A DNA stretch of 64,000 nucleotides from Gnetum montanum (Eukaryota > Streptophyta > Gnetopsida > Gnetales > Gnetaceae): contig MNCI01030123.1 of the NCBI GenBank assembly GCA_015680685.1, positions 1,035,522-1,099,521 on the forward strand, in the 5' to 3' direction. Shown piece after piece: positions 48,901-53,099 of this stretch; the first letter of the stretch is position 1; every line of letters starts with the position of its first letter. A program made the translations under genes and the position numbers. The notes beneath the pieces are model-generated. The model searched no databases and was not told where the DNA came from. It was given only the letters and a program-made list of their open reading frames with translations.

Positions 48901-49438
48901 CATGAACACTTTTGGCACTGTTAAATATCAACATAACTTCTAATGCTGTGAGTTCGAGAATTATCTCATTTCATTACGCAAAATTATTGCTAAACAGTCT
49001 CTAAAGTTTCATCCAGGTAATCTGATTATTAGATGACATCATTTTGAAGATAATTTTGCATTCTTTTTAACAAGGCTAATCAGGACCGGGTTAAAATGAT
49101 GACGATCACTTCAATGGAAATTCAAATCGAAATTATAATAAGGCTGGGGGTCCGCTGTTTTTATAAAATAATAATAATATATAAGAATTGAAAAACATTC
49201 CAAATTGTAGAAAATATCGTTTAACGAAAACAGACAACTGAAAGAATCAGAAATTGACTCACTTGGCTAGTCCGTCCTCAAGTATCGACTGTTCATCGGC
49301 AGTCCACTCGAGCGAGAGTCCGGGGTCATGCTTCAGCGGTTGTGCAGATGACGACGACGGAGTCGCCGTCGCCATAGCCTGCTGGCCGTTGTACGGCGCC
49401 AATCCCTGCTGAACGCCAGTACCGCAATTTGATGTCAT
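11826..49438 (-). CDS. Myb/SANT-like DUF3755 protein gene, seven coding exons over 37.6 kb
   Basis: The spliced product is 261 residues. Residues 40-92 form a Myb/SANT-like helix bundle: GLSLEW then TADEQSILEDGLAKF, and a second part with RYIKIAALL, KTVRDVALRCRW (W45 and W90). A basic stretch KKENGKRRK follows at 93-101, a linker at 116-154, then a long amphipathic helix with IGGTTGRLLEQNAQAF and QENIALLCRTRDNI (156-203). The C-terminal part holds MPGVMSQMPPLPV. This order matches plant DUF3755 proteins (Arabidopsis At3g07565 type), usually about 250-260 residues; their biochemical role is not settled, and a nuclear DNA- or chromatin-binding role is inferred from the SANT-like fold. All six junctions are GT-AG and keep frame. 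The first in-frame ATG is at 49438, with an in-frame TGA upstream at 49529-49531. Introns are 4314, 12825, 278, 3317, 9118 and 6975 nt and are full of transposon relics. No stop or frameshift was seen in the coding exons, so the gene looks functional. Confidence 0.9.
12318..13290 (+). pseudogene. E2 ORF1 relic
   Basis: Glycine-rich N-terminal part, then a DUF4283-like segment (GDKVLFWGPWFGLALAHW in the best frame, about 12830-12885) and YAQFCVWRSLG, where related ORF1 proteins have YARFC. A zinc-knuckle-like CKVCKKSNHSTV near 13200-13240 lacks its last Cys. Several stops and frame changes break it. Confidence 0.55.
13774..16050 (+). pseudogene. E2 ORF2 relic
   Basis: Starts MKILCWNCRGK and continues EECDIVCLQNTK (endonuclease). 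RT-region signs are DPAPGLDG (about 15040), GFVKGRYL-like codons near 15340 and a frame-shifted GLRQGDPLSLYLF block near 15600-15640. The catalytic block reads YANN (about 15730), as in E1. Ends in SLIRRL-type RT C-terminal sequence near 16010. Confidence 0.75.
16050..17210 (+). pseudogene. E2 extra 3' module
   Basis: Directly after the RT part: FFTGTIPKTASA, VPKSALHQI, a TAG at 16143-16145, then QEAMEVVDHYFIQS and CLKLGHRINLPRFFLAAL, GHHSKLILAL. A coiled coil rich in Glu/Gln/Lys follows (about 16540-16930), then CPYQVM, TSWGALHRHIR, KLHPDGKA and KEFQQAATFI. The order and signatures match E1 and E3. Broken by stops and frameshifts. Confidence 0.6.
18030..18317 (+). mobile_element. RTE-type LINE 3' fragment in intron 6
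   Basis: The frame from 18040 reads MKRFKESHIKRFGGCVERP ... RSRPNYTWYAKQEEIQDLG, LALNRDDCQKKFI, the usual C-terminal layout of RTE-clade ORFs (a GHVERRP-like block, a W.E...DL..L block and a final DR..W...I). It ends with GTTGGGACAAGGTTAG and (GAT)n, a typical RTE tail. Confidence 0.6.
18979..19040 (-). CDS. Exon 6 of the DUF3755 gene (helix continuation)
   Basis: 62 nt between the acceptor GATAAACAG and the donor GTAAGC. It encodes residues 183-202, IQENIALLCRTRDNI then VAILN, and leaves GA, which joins the C of the last exon to give Asp203. It is too short to find by ORF length alone; frame, phase and splice sites identify it. Confidence 0.92.
19463..19682 (+). repeat. 4 x 55 bp tandem repeat in intron 5
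   Basis: Units begin AATACTTAAACAGTAATGAA at 19463, 19518, 19573 and 19628; the four are nearly identical, with one change in the last (GAGTTACT). Near-identity suggests recent expansion. It lies about 420 bp from exon 6. Confidence 0.95.
19701..19937 (+). repeat. tRNA-derived SINE with RTE-like tail
   Basis: TAGCTCACTTGGTTAAAGCA is a good tRNA A-box; a weaker B-box (GCAGCTTTAACTC) lies about 40 bases on. It ends GATAAAGGCACCATGATGATGA, like the RTE tails here, which suggests mobilisation by RTE LINEs. Confidence 0.5.
20221..20370 (+). repeat. 2 x 75 bp tandem duplication
   Basis: Copies at 20221-20295 and 20296-20370 share TTTTTGATATCTTGCTTATT and TTTCTATCTAATTCCTCCCT. Confidence 0.8.
20400..20798 (+). 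mobile_element. 5'-truncated family A 3' end
   Basis: Begins with codons FLHFQQATNFVASKPLPAIL, matching the last residues of the 3' module in E1 (FEFQQAVAFV) and E2 (EFQQAATFI). It then carries a GT-rich 3' UTR like E2 and E4 and ends in a ten-base A run (20781-20790). Such 5' truncation is typical of LINE insertion. Confidence 0.6.
21200..21535 (+). mobile_element. RTE-type LINE 3' fragment in intron 5
   Basis: Reads LKWFGHGQRR (with one repaired stop), GRLKKTWEKTIKYDLKKL, DPGKWQKRIHVANLG, then TGCCTAGGATGATGATG. The order matches the RTE C-terminal end and (GAT)n tail. Several stops are present. Confidence 0.6.
22477..22546 (+). repeat. 2 x 35 bp tandem duplication
   Basis: TTTGAACTGTAACATTATGT and TTTGAACTGTAGCATTATGT start the two copies. 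Confidence 0.75.
24656..24723 (+). repeat. AT-rich sequence with two swapped inverted arms
   Basis: ACATTAAGAATA and AATCACTCGA, then (TA)n, then TATTCTTAATGTA and TTCGAGTGATT. Each left arm has its reverse complement on the right, in the order that allows either of two hairpins but not both nested. Confidence 0.75.
26478..27640 (-). mobile_element. Family A copy E5, minus strand, 5'-truncated
   Basis: The plus strand begins with a T run near 26480 followed by the reverse complement of the family 3' end (GGTTTGTAAATATTTGACAT). On the minus strand the coiled coil reads IQAEIQRAMKEAAT, AKVEERAVWEGRWTA, EEDL, QAVALAM, lining up with E4 MQAEVQKACKDVATQARV. It is the only family A copy in the same orientation as the host gene. 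It contains a 62 bp tandem duplication. Confidence 0.65.
26733..26856 (+). repeat. 2 x 62 bp tandem duplication inside E5
   Basis: Both copies start ACCTCCAACCACCAAATTCT; one difference in 62 bases. Confidence 0.95.
28159..28241 (-). CDS. Exon 5 of the DUF3755 gene (start of C-terminal helix)
   Basis: 83 nt between the acceptor GATGTCACAG and the donor GTGAGT. The first two bases complete Glu155; residues 156-182 read IGGTTGRLLEQNAQAF then EQITANLASYR. This glycine-led amphipathic helix is a family hallmark. Confidence 0.93.
28530..28574 (+). mobile_element. Short RTE-like tail
   Basis: GTTGGGATAAGGCTAAGATAATGATGATGATGA. It has the same 3' end as the RTE fragment at 18.3 kb, without coding sequence. 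Confidence 0.45.
29020..29370 (+). pseudogene. E4 zf-RVT segment with a perfect 68 bp duplication
   Basis: Reads CLLCMAEEETLNHLLYRCAY then MLATWQAAGLALPV, the Cx2C...Hx4C zinc-binding pattern found after plant LINE reverse transcriptases. After the duplicated piece it reads IFWAVWRLHNNLIFRA, matching E3 LWVAWKIQNHKVFRQ. Confidence 0.7.
29173..29308 (+). repeat. Perfect 2 x 68 bp tandem duplication inside E4
   Basis: GTGTGCTTACATGCTTGCCA starts at 29173 and again at 29241; the 68 bases are identical. It postdates decay of the element. Confidence 0.97.
29500..30490 (+). pseudogene. E4 extra 3' module
   Basis: Starts SELWMLV, GWTDVLPQIDGVPDLENGTF, then AVAEELGIPAEGEDIPP, FFRGRTPKTTSGHVPETALL, PI, TAG (29810-29812), QQTVALVDRF. 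After a frame change: FAFLRCLKHVIHVNLPRFLL and LGLILALWQHG. A coiled coil follows at about 30175-30330. Aligned by eye with E3, the first 100 residues keep ELW.LV, W.DVLP, G.P.L, FF..W, A.GE and VP...L.PI. The pattern resembles the plant transposon protein domain seen in Athila ORF1. Confidence 0.6.
31559..31676 (-). CDS. Exon 4 of the DUF3755 gene (linker)
   Basis: 118 nt between the acceptor GATTTTGTAG and the donor GTATAC. It encodes residues 116-154 (EKHVDPSSKQ ... DDDKALSFE) plus one base of the next codon. Intron 3, between exons 3 and 4, is only 278 nt and is the only short intron in the gene. Confidence 0.9.
31955..32023 (-). CDS. Exon 3 of the DUF3755 gene (basic segment)
   Basis: 69 nt, phase 0 at both ends, between the acceptor GTTCACAG and the donor GTGAGT. 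It encodes residues 93-115, beginning KKENGKRRKAEEQ and ending KKMKDRK. The basic run is a plausible nuclear localisation signal. Confidence 0.92.
34300..34570 (+). repeat. 5' LTR of the Copia element
   Basis: Shares with the 3' LTR the blocks GCCTATATAAAGTGCA, TTTTGCAGTTACC, AACCCTAACCCTAAAAC, ATATGATGTACTGGATGAAT, and a TATAAAAG promoter. It ends in CA just before the primer binding site. Start uncertain by about 100 bp. Confidence 0.65.
34571..34588 (+). other. Primer binding site of the Copia element
   Basis: TGGTATCAAAGTAGGTTA, complementary to the 3' end of initiator tRNA-Met (canonical TGGTATCAGAGC...). It lies directly after the LTR end. Confidence 0.75.
35171..36200 (+). pseudogene. 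Copia gag relic
   Basis: Reads TTWDIVNTLKRAFNKKSDMK, FKKMKRLHMERRKAFEVINN, which follows the plant Copia gag pattern (W..L...F......L...L.....). A Lys/Arg-rich part follows, with frame changes near 35450 and 35710. Confidence 0.55.
36330..36790 (+). pseudogene. Copia protease / pre-integrase relic
   Basis: SYWIMDMGPTQHVIP at about 36340 corresponds to the Copia protease motif W..DSGA..H, with Asp kept and the Ser and Ala changed. LRNALYISCLNFKFL about 160 bases later matches the pre-integrase L..VLY.P....NL block. Frame changes and stops are present. Confidence 0.5.
38235..38521 (+). repeat. 3' LTR of the Copia element
   Basis: Direct copy of the 5' LTR (GACCTATATAATGTGCAA, CTTTGCAGTTACCG, GTAACCCTAAAACTGCATAT, ATGTATGATGTACTGGATGA), roughly 75-80% identical by eye, so the insertion is old. 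End uncertain. Confidence 0.65.
39296..39400 (-). repeat. SINE-like fragment
   Basis: The minus strand reads AAGTCACAAGTTTGAACCTCC, the same B-box-like sequence as near 44.5 kb. Confidence 0.35.
39961..42640 (+). pseudogene. E3 ORF2: endonuclease and reverse transcriptase part
   Basis: Endonuclease: FYGPQVWEQRLQELK, VWLVVGDFNQRLH, ENCQFTWSNRQKG, SRIDQVCINSNLL, ASDHRSLICSL. RT: LCLKLDITKAYDTLSWEAL (about 41520-41570), LRQGDPLSPLLFIIAMDLL (about 41698-41755), catalytic AEHYTDDTMLI (about 41818-41850). Downstream GLGISKFEDELTLGQQC is typical of plant LINE proteins. The catalytic Asp pair is kept, unlike in E1 and E2. A few stops and frameshifts still inactivate it. Confidence 0.8.
42600..43329 (+). 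pseudogene. E3 zf-RVT joined in frame to the Athila-like domain
   Basis: An open frame from 42649 runs through zf-RVT (LPVHVHLNKQGLVLDDSC, CPLCGTVPKTIQHFIFQC, MCSMW) and LLWVAWKIQNHKVFRQRRL. It crosses a 37-base C run (42907-42943, read as polyproline) and an N at 42950, and continues into DKELWELVEWCNWSDVLPRL, FFFSNWHEDCTYFRG, TKVIISESSIARCL, EPQAKGEVILPTTCGLQDAK. It stops at TAG 43327-43329. The C run and the N make the exact length uncertain, but E4 shows the same order, so a C-terminal extension of ORF2 is likely. Confidence 0.6.
42907..42943 (+). repeat. Poly-C run of 37 bases inside E3
   Basis: An uninterrupted C homopolymer followed seven bases later by an N. It sits where E4 has a CTG-repeat linker. 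Its length may be a consensus or assembly artefact. Confidence 0.9.
43330..44204 (+). pseudogene. E3 3' module, second half: helix domain, coiled coil, C-terminal motif
   Basis: After the TAG: AQAADLVDH, then LQGIQFAFLKCLKLGIRVNLP, FFLAALQQQ, GHHSGLILALWQG (to about 43500). The open frame 43647-44204 (185 codons) encodes a long coiled coil (MTMEAAVATHDAKHRKWDEA ... EEERQRQCQLDQAHEQ) and WLRARRCSYIVLGINCDC, LWGELGHHIQR. This last part aligns with E1 and E2. No match to a known catalytic motif was seen. Confidence 0.6.
44286..44620 (+). repeat. SINE-like pieces next to exon 2
   Basis: 44286-44395 matches the tail of the 19.7 kb SINE (AGATAAAGGCACCAAGATGA). A tRNA-like head (TTAGTTAAGGTGTGTGGC, AGTCACAAGTTTGTTCCC) follows at 44461-44515. 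Confidence 0.4.
44849..44948 (-). CDS. Exon 2 of the DUF3755 gene (SANT-like helices 2 and 3)
   Basis: 100 nt between the acceptor ACTGTCTAG and the donor GTGAGT. It encodes residues 60-92, including RYIKIAALLRDKT and VRDVALRCRWM, the most conserved part of the family. The first base completes the codon split with exon 1. Confidence 0.93.
45013..45034 (+). repeat. AC microsatellite
   Basis: Eleven AC units in intron 1, about 65 nt upstream (gene sense) of exon 2. Confidence 0.95.
46480..46860 (+). repeat. Degenerate minisatellite of about 40-45 bp units in intron 1
   Basis: Recurring pattern of GGCTGGGATGCAAAATTTTG, then CAGTACAACAAGTG, seen about eight times with many changes (for example GGCTAAGATGCAAAAGCC, ACACAAGAAGTGCTTC). 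Confidence 0.5.
49263..49438 (-). CDS. Exon 1 of the DUF3755 gene (start codon)
   Basis: 176 nt, 58 codons plus two bases. It starts with MTSNCGTG, has a low-complexity A/T/S stretch (residues 21-32) and enters the SANT-like domain at GLSLEWTADEQ. It ends GCC-AA before the donor GTGAGT; the split codon is completed by the G of exon 2 to give Lys59. The exon is rich in CpG, unlike the surrounding transposon DNA. Confidence 0.9.
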
Positions 49439-49736
49439 CTTGTTCCAAATTCCAATATCATCACACCTAACCAACGAAGCTATCGACACAAGTCGGTAAA
49501 AATTCGGTGGTGTATCTTCGCTAGAACCTCAATAGTTCTTTGTACATATGATTCCTGTATCAACGCAATAACGAAACGTTTGCTACGACGTCGAATTCCA
49601 GCAAAGTTTCGCTCTTTCTTCGAATTTCAATGACAAGGTGGCCCGCAGTCATCGAAACCATAAGCAACCGTTAACTTTAGGCAACCGAAACTCAAACGCT
49701 GGAGTCGTCTTCTTGAATTCAAAGCCAGTGGCTGCA

Positions 49737-49761
49737 AAACCCTAGAGGAACCGAAACCCTA
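49737..49761 (+). promoter_or_regulatory. Pair of telo-boxes in the 5' leader
   Basis: Two AAACCCTA motifs at 49737-49744 and 49754-49761, about 40-55 nt downstream of the predicted start site. Telo-boxes close to the start site are typical of plant housekeeping genes and are bound by TRB/AtPur-alpha type factors. Confidence 0.5.
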
Positions 49762-49823
49762 GCGCGGCACAACACAAAATAAAAGGCGCAGGAGGACCTT
49801 GACGCAGATGCAAAGCCCAGACA

Positions 49824-49834
49824 CTTTATATATA
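49824..49834 (-). promoter_or_regulatory. TATA box of the DUF3755 gene
   Basis: TATATATAAAG on the minus strand, about 385 nt upstream of the start codon. Transcription would be expected to start about 30 nt downstream, near 49795, giving a 5' UTR of roughly 355 nt. Confidence 0.6.
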
Positions 49835-49906
49835 CAAAGGAAGACTTTCGGGGGAATCGGAAAGTTTAAAATGAATTGCAACTTGTCTGAAAATAAGCAA
49901 CAAGCA

Positions 49907-49922
49907 GAAGAAGAAGAAGAAG
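49907..49922 (-). promoter_or_regulatory. (CTT)n pyrimidine tract upstream of the TATA box
   Basis: A run of GAA units on the plus strand, which reads as CTT repeats on the gene strand, about 75 nt upstream of the TATA box. Such tracts are common in plant core promoters; it could also be a neutral microsatellite. Confidence 0.35.
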
Positions 49923-50173
49923 ATACGAATATCGTCGCACCTTCGATTCTGTAAAGCCACGCAACGGAAAAATCTATCTTTACATCACATGCATTCAAAA
50001 CACAACACAAAATCTGGAGTCCGCTGCCGTAGCGCCTACGCCCGGGTGCATTGACGTACGTACAAATTGTGGCCCTCCTCTTCGTCTTCCTCTTTCTGCT
50101 CCTCCTGCAGCCGTAGTTGATGGTGACCAACTGCAGGCTAAATATGATGAACCATGATGAACCAGGACCACGG

Positions 50174-50187
50174 CCACGTCCACGTCA
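50174..50187 (-). promoter_or_regulatory. Double ACGT-core (bZIP/ABRE-like) motif
   Basis: Two ACGT cores six bases apart (50176-50179 and 50182-50185), reading TGACGTGGACGTGG on the gene strand. Paired ACGT motifs are typical targets of plant bZIP factors. They lie about 350 nt upstream of the TATA box. Confidence 0.4.
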
Positions 50188-50192
50188 GGAAA

Positions 50193-50411
50193 CGGAAACA
50201 TCATCATGTCGTATGTATCTAATGCACAAACTCATGCATGCGACCAGGTAGCTTCTCACTGTATATATACATATTAATAGTAATCATTAAAGTAAACGGA
50301 AACGTCCTGATGCCGTATGTATCTAATGAACATACACATGCCTGCGACGAGGAAGCTTGTCACTATATATGTACGCACATATGCGTATTAATAATAATCA
50401 TCGGTAAAGTA
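50193..50411 (+). repeat. About 2 x 104-115 bp tandem duplication upstream of the promoter
   Basis: Copies at 50193-50296 and 50297-50411 share CGGAAAC, GTATGTATCTAATG, CATGC.TGCGAC, AAGTAAA. More diverged than the other duplications. Confidence 0.75.
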
Positions 50412-50619
50412 AATTGAGACTATATCATCCAAAAAATAGCCGGAATGAACAAACTTTCACATGTTAGGACTCTTTAGCCTTACAATCGATACACATGCAA
50501 GTCACGGAAGAGTTTATTTAGCGTCCCATCTCCGTCGATCCTTGACCCTTTATTTACCGTGTCATTGTTGCCTTTACTTACTCCCCAAAATCATTCACCG
50601 TCTCAAAGTATGTATTGAA

Positions 50620-50777
50620 TTGAAAATAAATAAAGAAATGTAGGTTGTTGACCCTTTATTTACCACTTCACTACTGCCTTTATTCAAACCGCCCAAAATT
50701 GAAAATAAATAAAGAAATGTAGGTTGTTGACCCTTTATATACCACTTCACTACTGCCTTTATTCAAACCGCCCAAAA
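50620..50777 (+). repeat. 2 x 79 bp tandem duplication with a third diverged copy
   Basis: TTGAAAATAAATAAAGAAAT starts at 50620 and 50699. A more diverged copy (GACCCTTTATTTACCG) lies upstream at about 50538-50615. Confidence 0.85.
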
Positions 50778-50911
50778 TTACTCATTGACTGAAAGTATGT
50801 GCTATGTTAAAAAAAAAGCAAAAATATAAGTGACCGCAGCTCATAAATCAATTAAAATGTATATCTACATGTATGTATACGATAGAGGGTTTAAAAAATA
50901 CTTGAGATCTA

Positions 50912-51039
50912 AAATATTTGTTTTTGGAAAAACTTAAAAATCCATGTCAAATTCTAATGTATGGAATGATGAAGCAAATATTTGTTTTTGGAAAAACATA
51001 AAAATCCATGTAAAATTCTAATATATGGAATGATGAAGT
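50912..51039 (+). repeat. 2 x 64 bp tandem duplication
   Basis: AAATATTTGTTTTTGGAAAA starts at 50912 and 50976; a few mismatches. Confidence 0.85.
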
Positions 51040-51359
51040 AGTGTACATTTAAGAAAACCAAGATTTACAGGATATTTTTTTACCAATTTGAAACTCATTT
51101 CAAGTGGCAAGAATTCAACCACTAAGCCTTGTCATTAAGATCTATAATTTGGTTTGCGCAATGGAAATCTAAATGATTGTAACTATCCCACCACTATGGA
51201 AGCAACACCACCCAAGCAATAATAAGACCAATAAAAGTTACTATAACCTTATTTAATCAAGTTACTTGTCCCACCACATGGTAGGGAACGTTGTCCTAAG
51301 TAGCGGTGGAAGCAATAAAAGTTACCATAGCCATGACATTGGTCAGAACTAACCCTATT

Positions 51360-51472
51360 TAATTGACTCTACAAGTCAAAAGTAAAACTTTTGATTTAGA
51401 AATTTTATACCATAAGTTCAATTTTAATAAATAATGCTAAAGTTATAAAAATTTTATTTGGGGTATACATGG
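51360..51472 (+). repeat. SINE-like fragment, copy 4
   Basis: CATAAGTTCAATTTTAATAA, ATGCTAAAGTTATAAAAATT, TTGGGGTATACATG, matching the same SINE with more decay. Confidence 0.4.
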
Positions 51473-51956
51473 CAGGGGAAAGAAGCACTATCATGACGAA
51501 GCATCATGTGCATGGTACCAGCACAGCACTTGCTGCAAAACCTCACAATTCCATCCATGTACACATCCAACCCAATCCATCCATCCATCCGTTGATGGCC
51601 TACGTACACATCACTGATTCACGGTTAAATGATCTCCATTGCCGTAAATTTCGTTAACGATACGATACAATTGTAAAGCAAGCCGTTCAAGTCTCTATGT
51701 CTTTGTTTGAGATAATACGCGATTGCTATATACAGATATATAAAAACCGTAGATATATATACTTTTCTGAAAACATCGAACTGTTCACAAGTGAGCGAAG
51801 TGAACAGTGACTGATATTATGCAACGGAACGAAAATCCATGCAAAATAGTAGCGGACTTTGAATGAATTATTTATGCGTGCTTTGCGGATGTGTAAACGC
51901 ACAAGCGCCAGCGATGGTCGGATTGGAATTATTAGATAGATTAGCAACTGCAACTG

Positions 51957-52019
51957 CGCCTACGCCTACGCCTACGCCTGAGCTCGTTCGTTCGTTCGTT
52001 CGTTCGTTCGTTCGTTCGT
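51957..52019 (+). repeat. GCCTAC and CGTT microsatellites
   Basis: Four GCCTAC-type units (51957-51979) followed by nine CGTT units (51984-52019), both CpG-containing and unmutated. Confidence 0.9.
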
Positions 52020-52131
52020 GCGTGCCGTGCGGAGCCAAGTCAGGAAGTCACTCAAAGCAAATCAAATGAAATCAAGTGAGCTCAACGCCAACGCCAACAC
52101 CAAGCAAGCATTCATCCATCCATCAGTCATT

Positions 52132-52552
52132 CATGAACAAGAAGAAGAAGTACAGTCCAGCCACAGCTACCGCACCAGCACCAGCAGTAGCAGGGGTCAG
52201 CCATGGATCTGTATTAGCGGGTGTCGTGTGCTGACAAAAGTACGGATTCTCAGTCTTCTTATTCTTTCTTTGATGGACTTCAATGGCCTTCACTGCCTTG
52301 GCTGGCCTCCTCTCGCCTGCTTTCCTTTGCTTGTTAATTTAGTGTTTGATTTTATGGTTGACAGCAGAGCCATCGTATTGGATGCCACGCGGATGTCCAC
52401 TCTCTGAGTGCGAGTGCCGCTGCGGCAGACCAGAGCATCTGTGCGAGCAGCTAAAAAAGCACTGCGCACAAAATGAAACAGCACAACAGCGTCACAGGCC
52501 GTCGTTTCGATTCGATTCGATTCGTTTCATTATGATGAGATTCTGTTTTTGA
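52132..52552 (+). CDS. Weak candidate small two-exon gene, unrecognised
   Basis: From ATG 52132 the frame reads MNKKKKYSPATATAPAPAVA then GVSHGSVLAG. If GTGTCG at 52221 is a donor and TGACAG at 52359-52364 an acceptor, the frame continues EPSYWMPRGCPLSECECRCG, RPEHLCEQLKKHCAQ to TGA at 52550-52552. The Cys-rich CP..EC.C.CG.PEHLC part looks unlike random ORFs and the region keeps CpGs. The donor is weak and I do not recognise the product; it could be noncoding. Confidence 0.25.
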
Positions 52553-53099
52553 GGTAGCATGGGGAACATTTGTCTTCTTTGGGATAGAAAGGAATCTATG
52601 ATTTGGCGGGCCGCTACTCTTGAATACGGTGGATGTAAAGATGTAAGCATGATGGTCTTTTTACGGTTATGTTTATTCATTTTACCGTTGTGCGTATTCA
52701 ATCGAACGAGTGTATCAATGTGAAGAAATGTCACTAGCATGTCCTCGCAATTCAAACTACCAGAATAGTACTTTTAGAGACCATTGAAAGGCCCTTCCAC
52801 TTCCAATTAGGGGGTTGTCGGACCCCAAAAAGAGAATTTTATTAATAGAAAACAAAATTTAGTACAAAAGCTACTTCAAGACATATAGATTGAGAAAAGG
52901 AGGAAGAGAAATCGTGTAGACTGAGACTATTATATAAGAAACATGTTAAACTTAGCATTCCATAGGGTGTGGAAATGCATTCTAGAGATCAACCAGTCGC
53001 TAAAATGTGTGTATCTTTTCCAGGATGTGGATTGTCGAATGAGAACAAAGGTGGAAGAAAGAGGAAAAAGGCCAAATGGTGTAGAAAACTGTGGCTTAA

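Larger units (their letters stand above)
44949..49262 (-). other. Intron 1 of the DUF3755 gene
   Basis: 4314 nt with no transposon ORF recognised. It holds an AC microsatellite next to exon 2 (45013-45034) and a degenerate minisatellite at 46480-46860. The rest is AT-rich sequence with only short spurious ORFs. Confidence 0.8.

Noticed and set aside
49438-49489. Longer N-terminus starting at 49489
   Set aside because: The codon there is GTG, not ATG; the first in-frame ATG is at 49438 and an in-frame TGA lies upstream.
49759-50207. Minus-strand ORFs of 123 and 70 codons upstream of exon 1
   Set aside because: They overlap the TATA box and promoter motifs, have no recognisable domain, and low-complexity Arg/Ser runs suggest chance frames.
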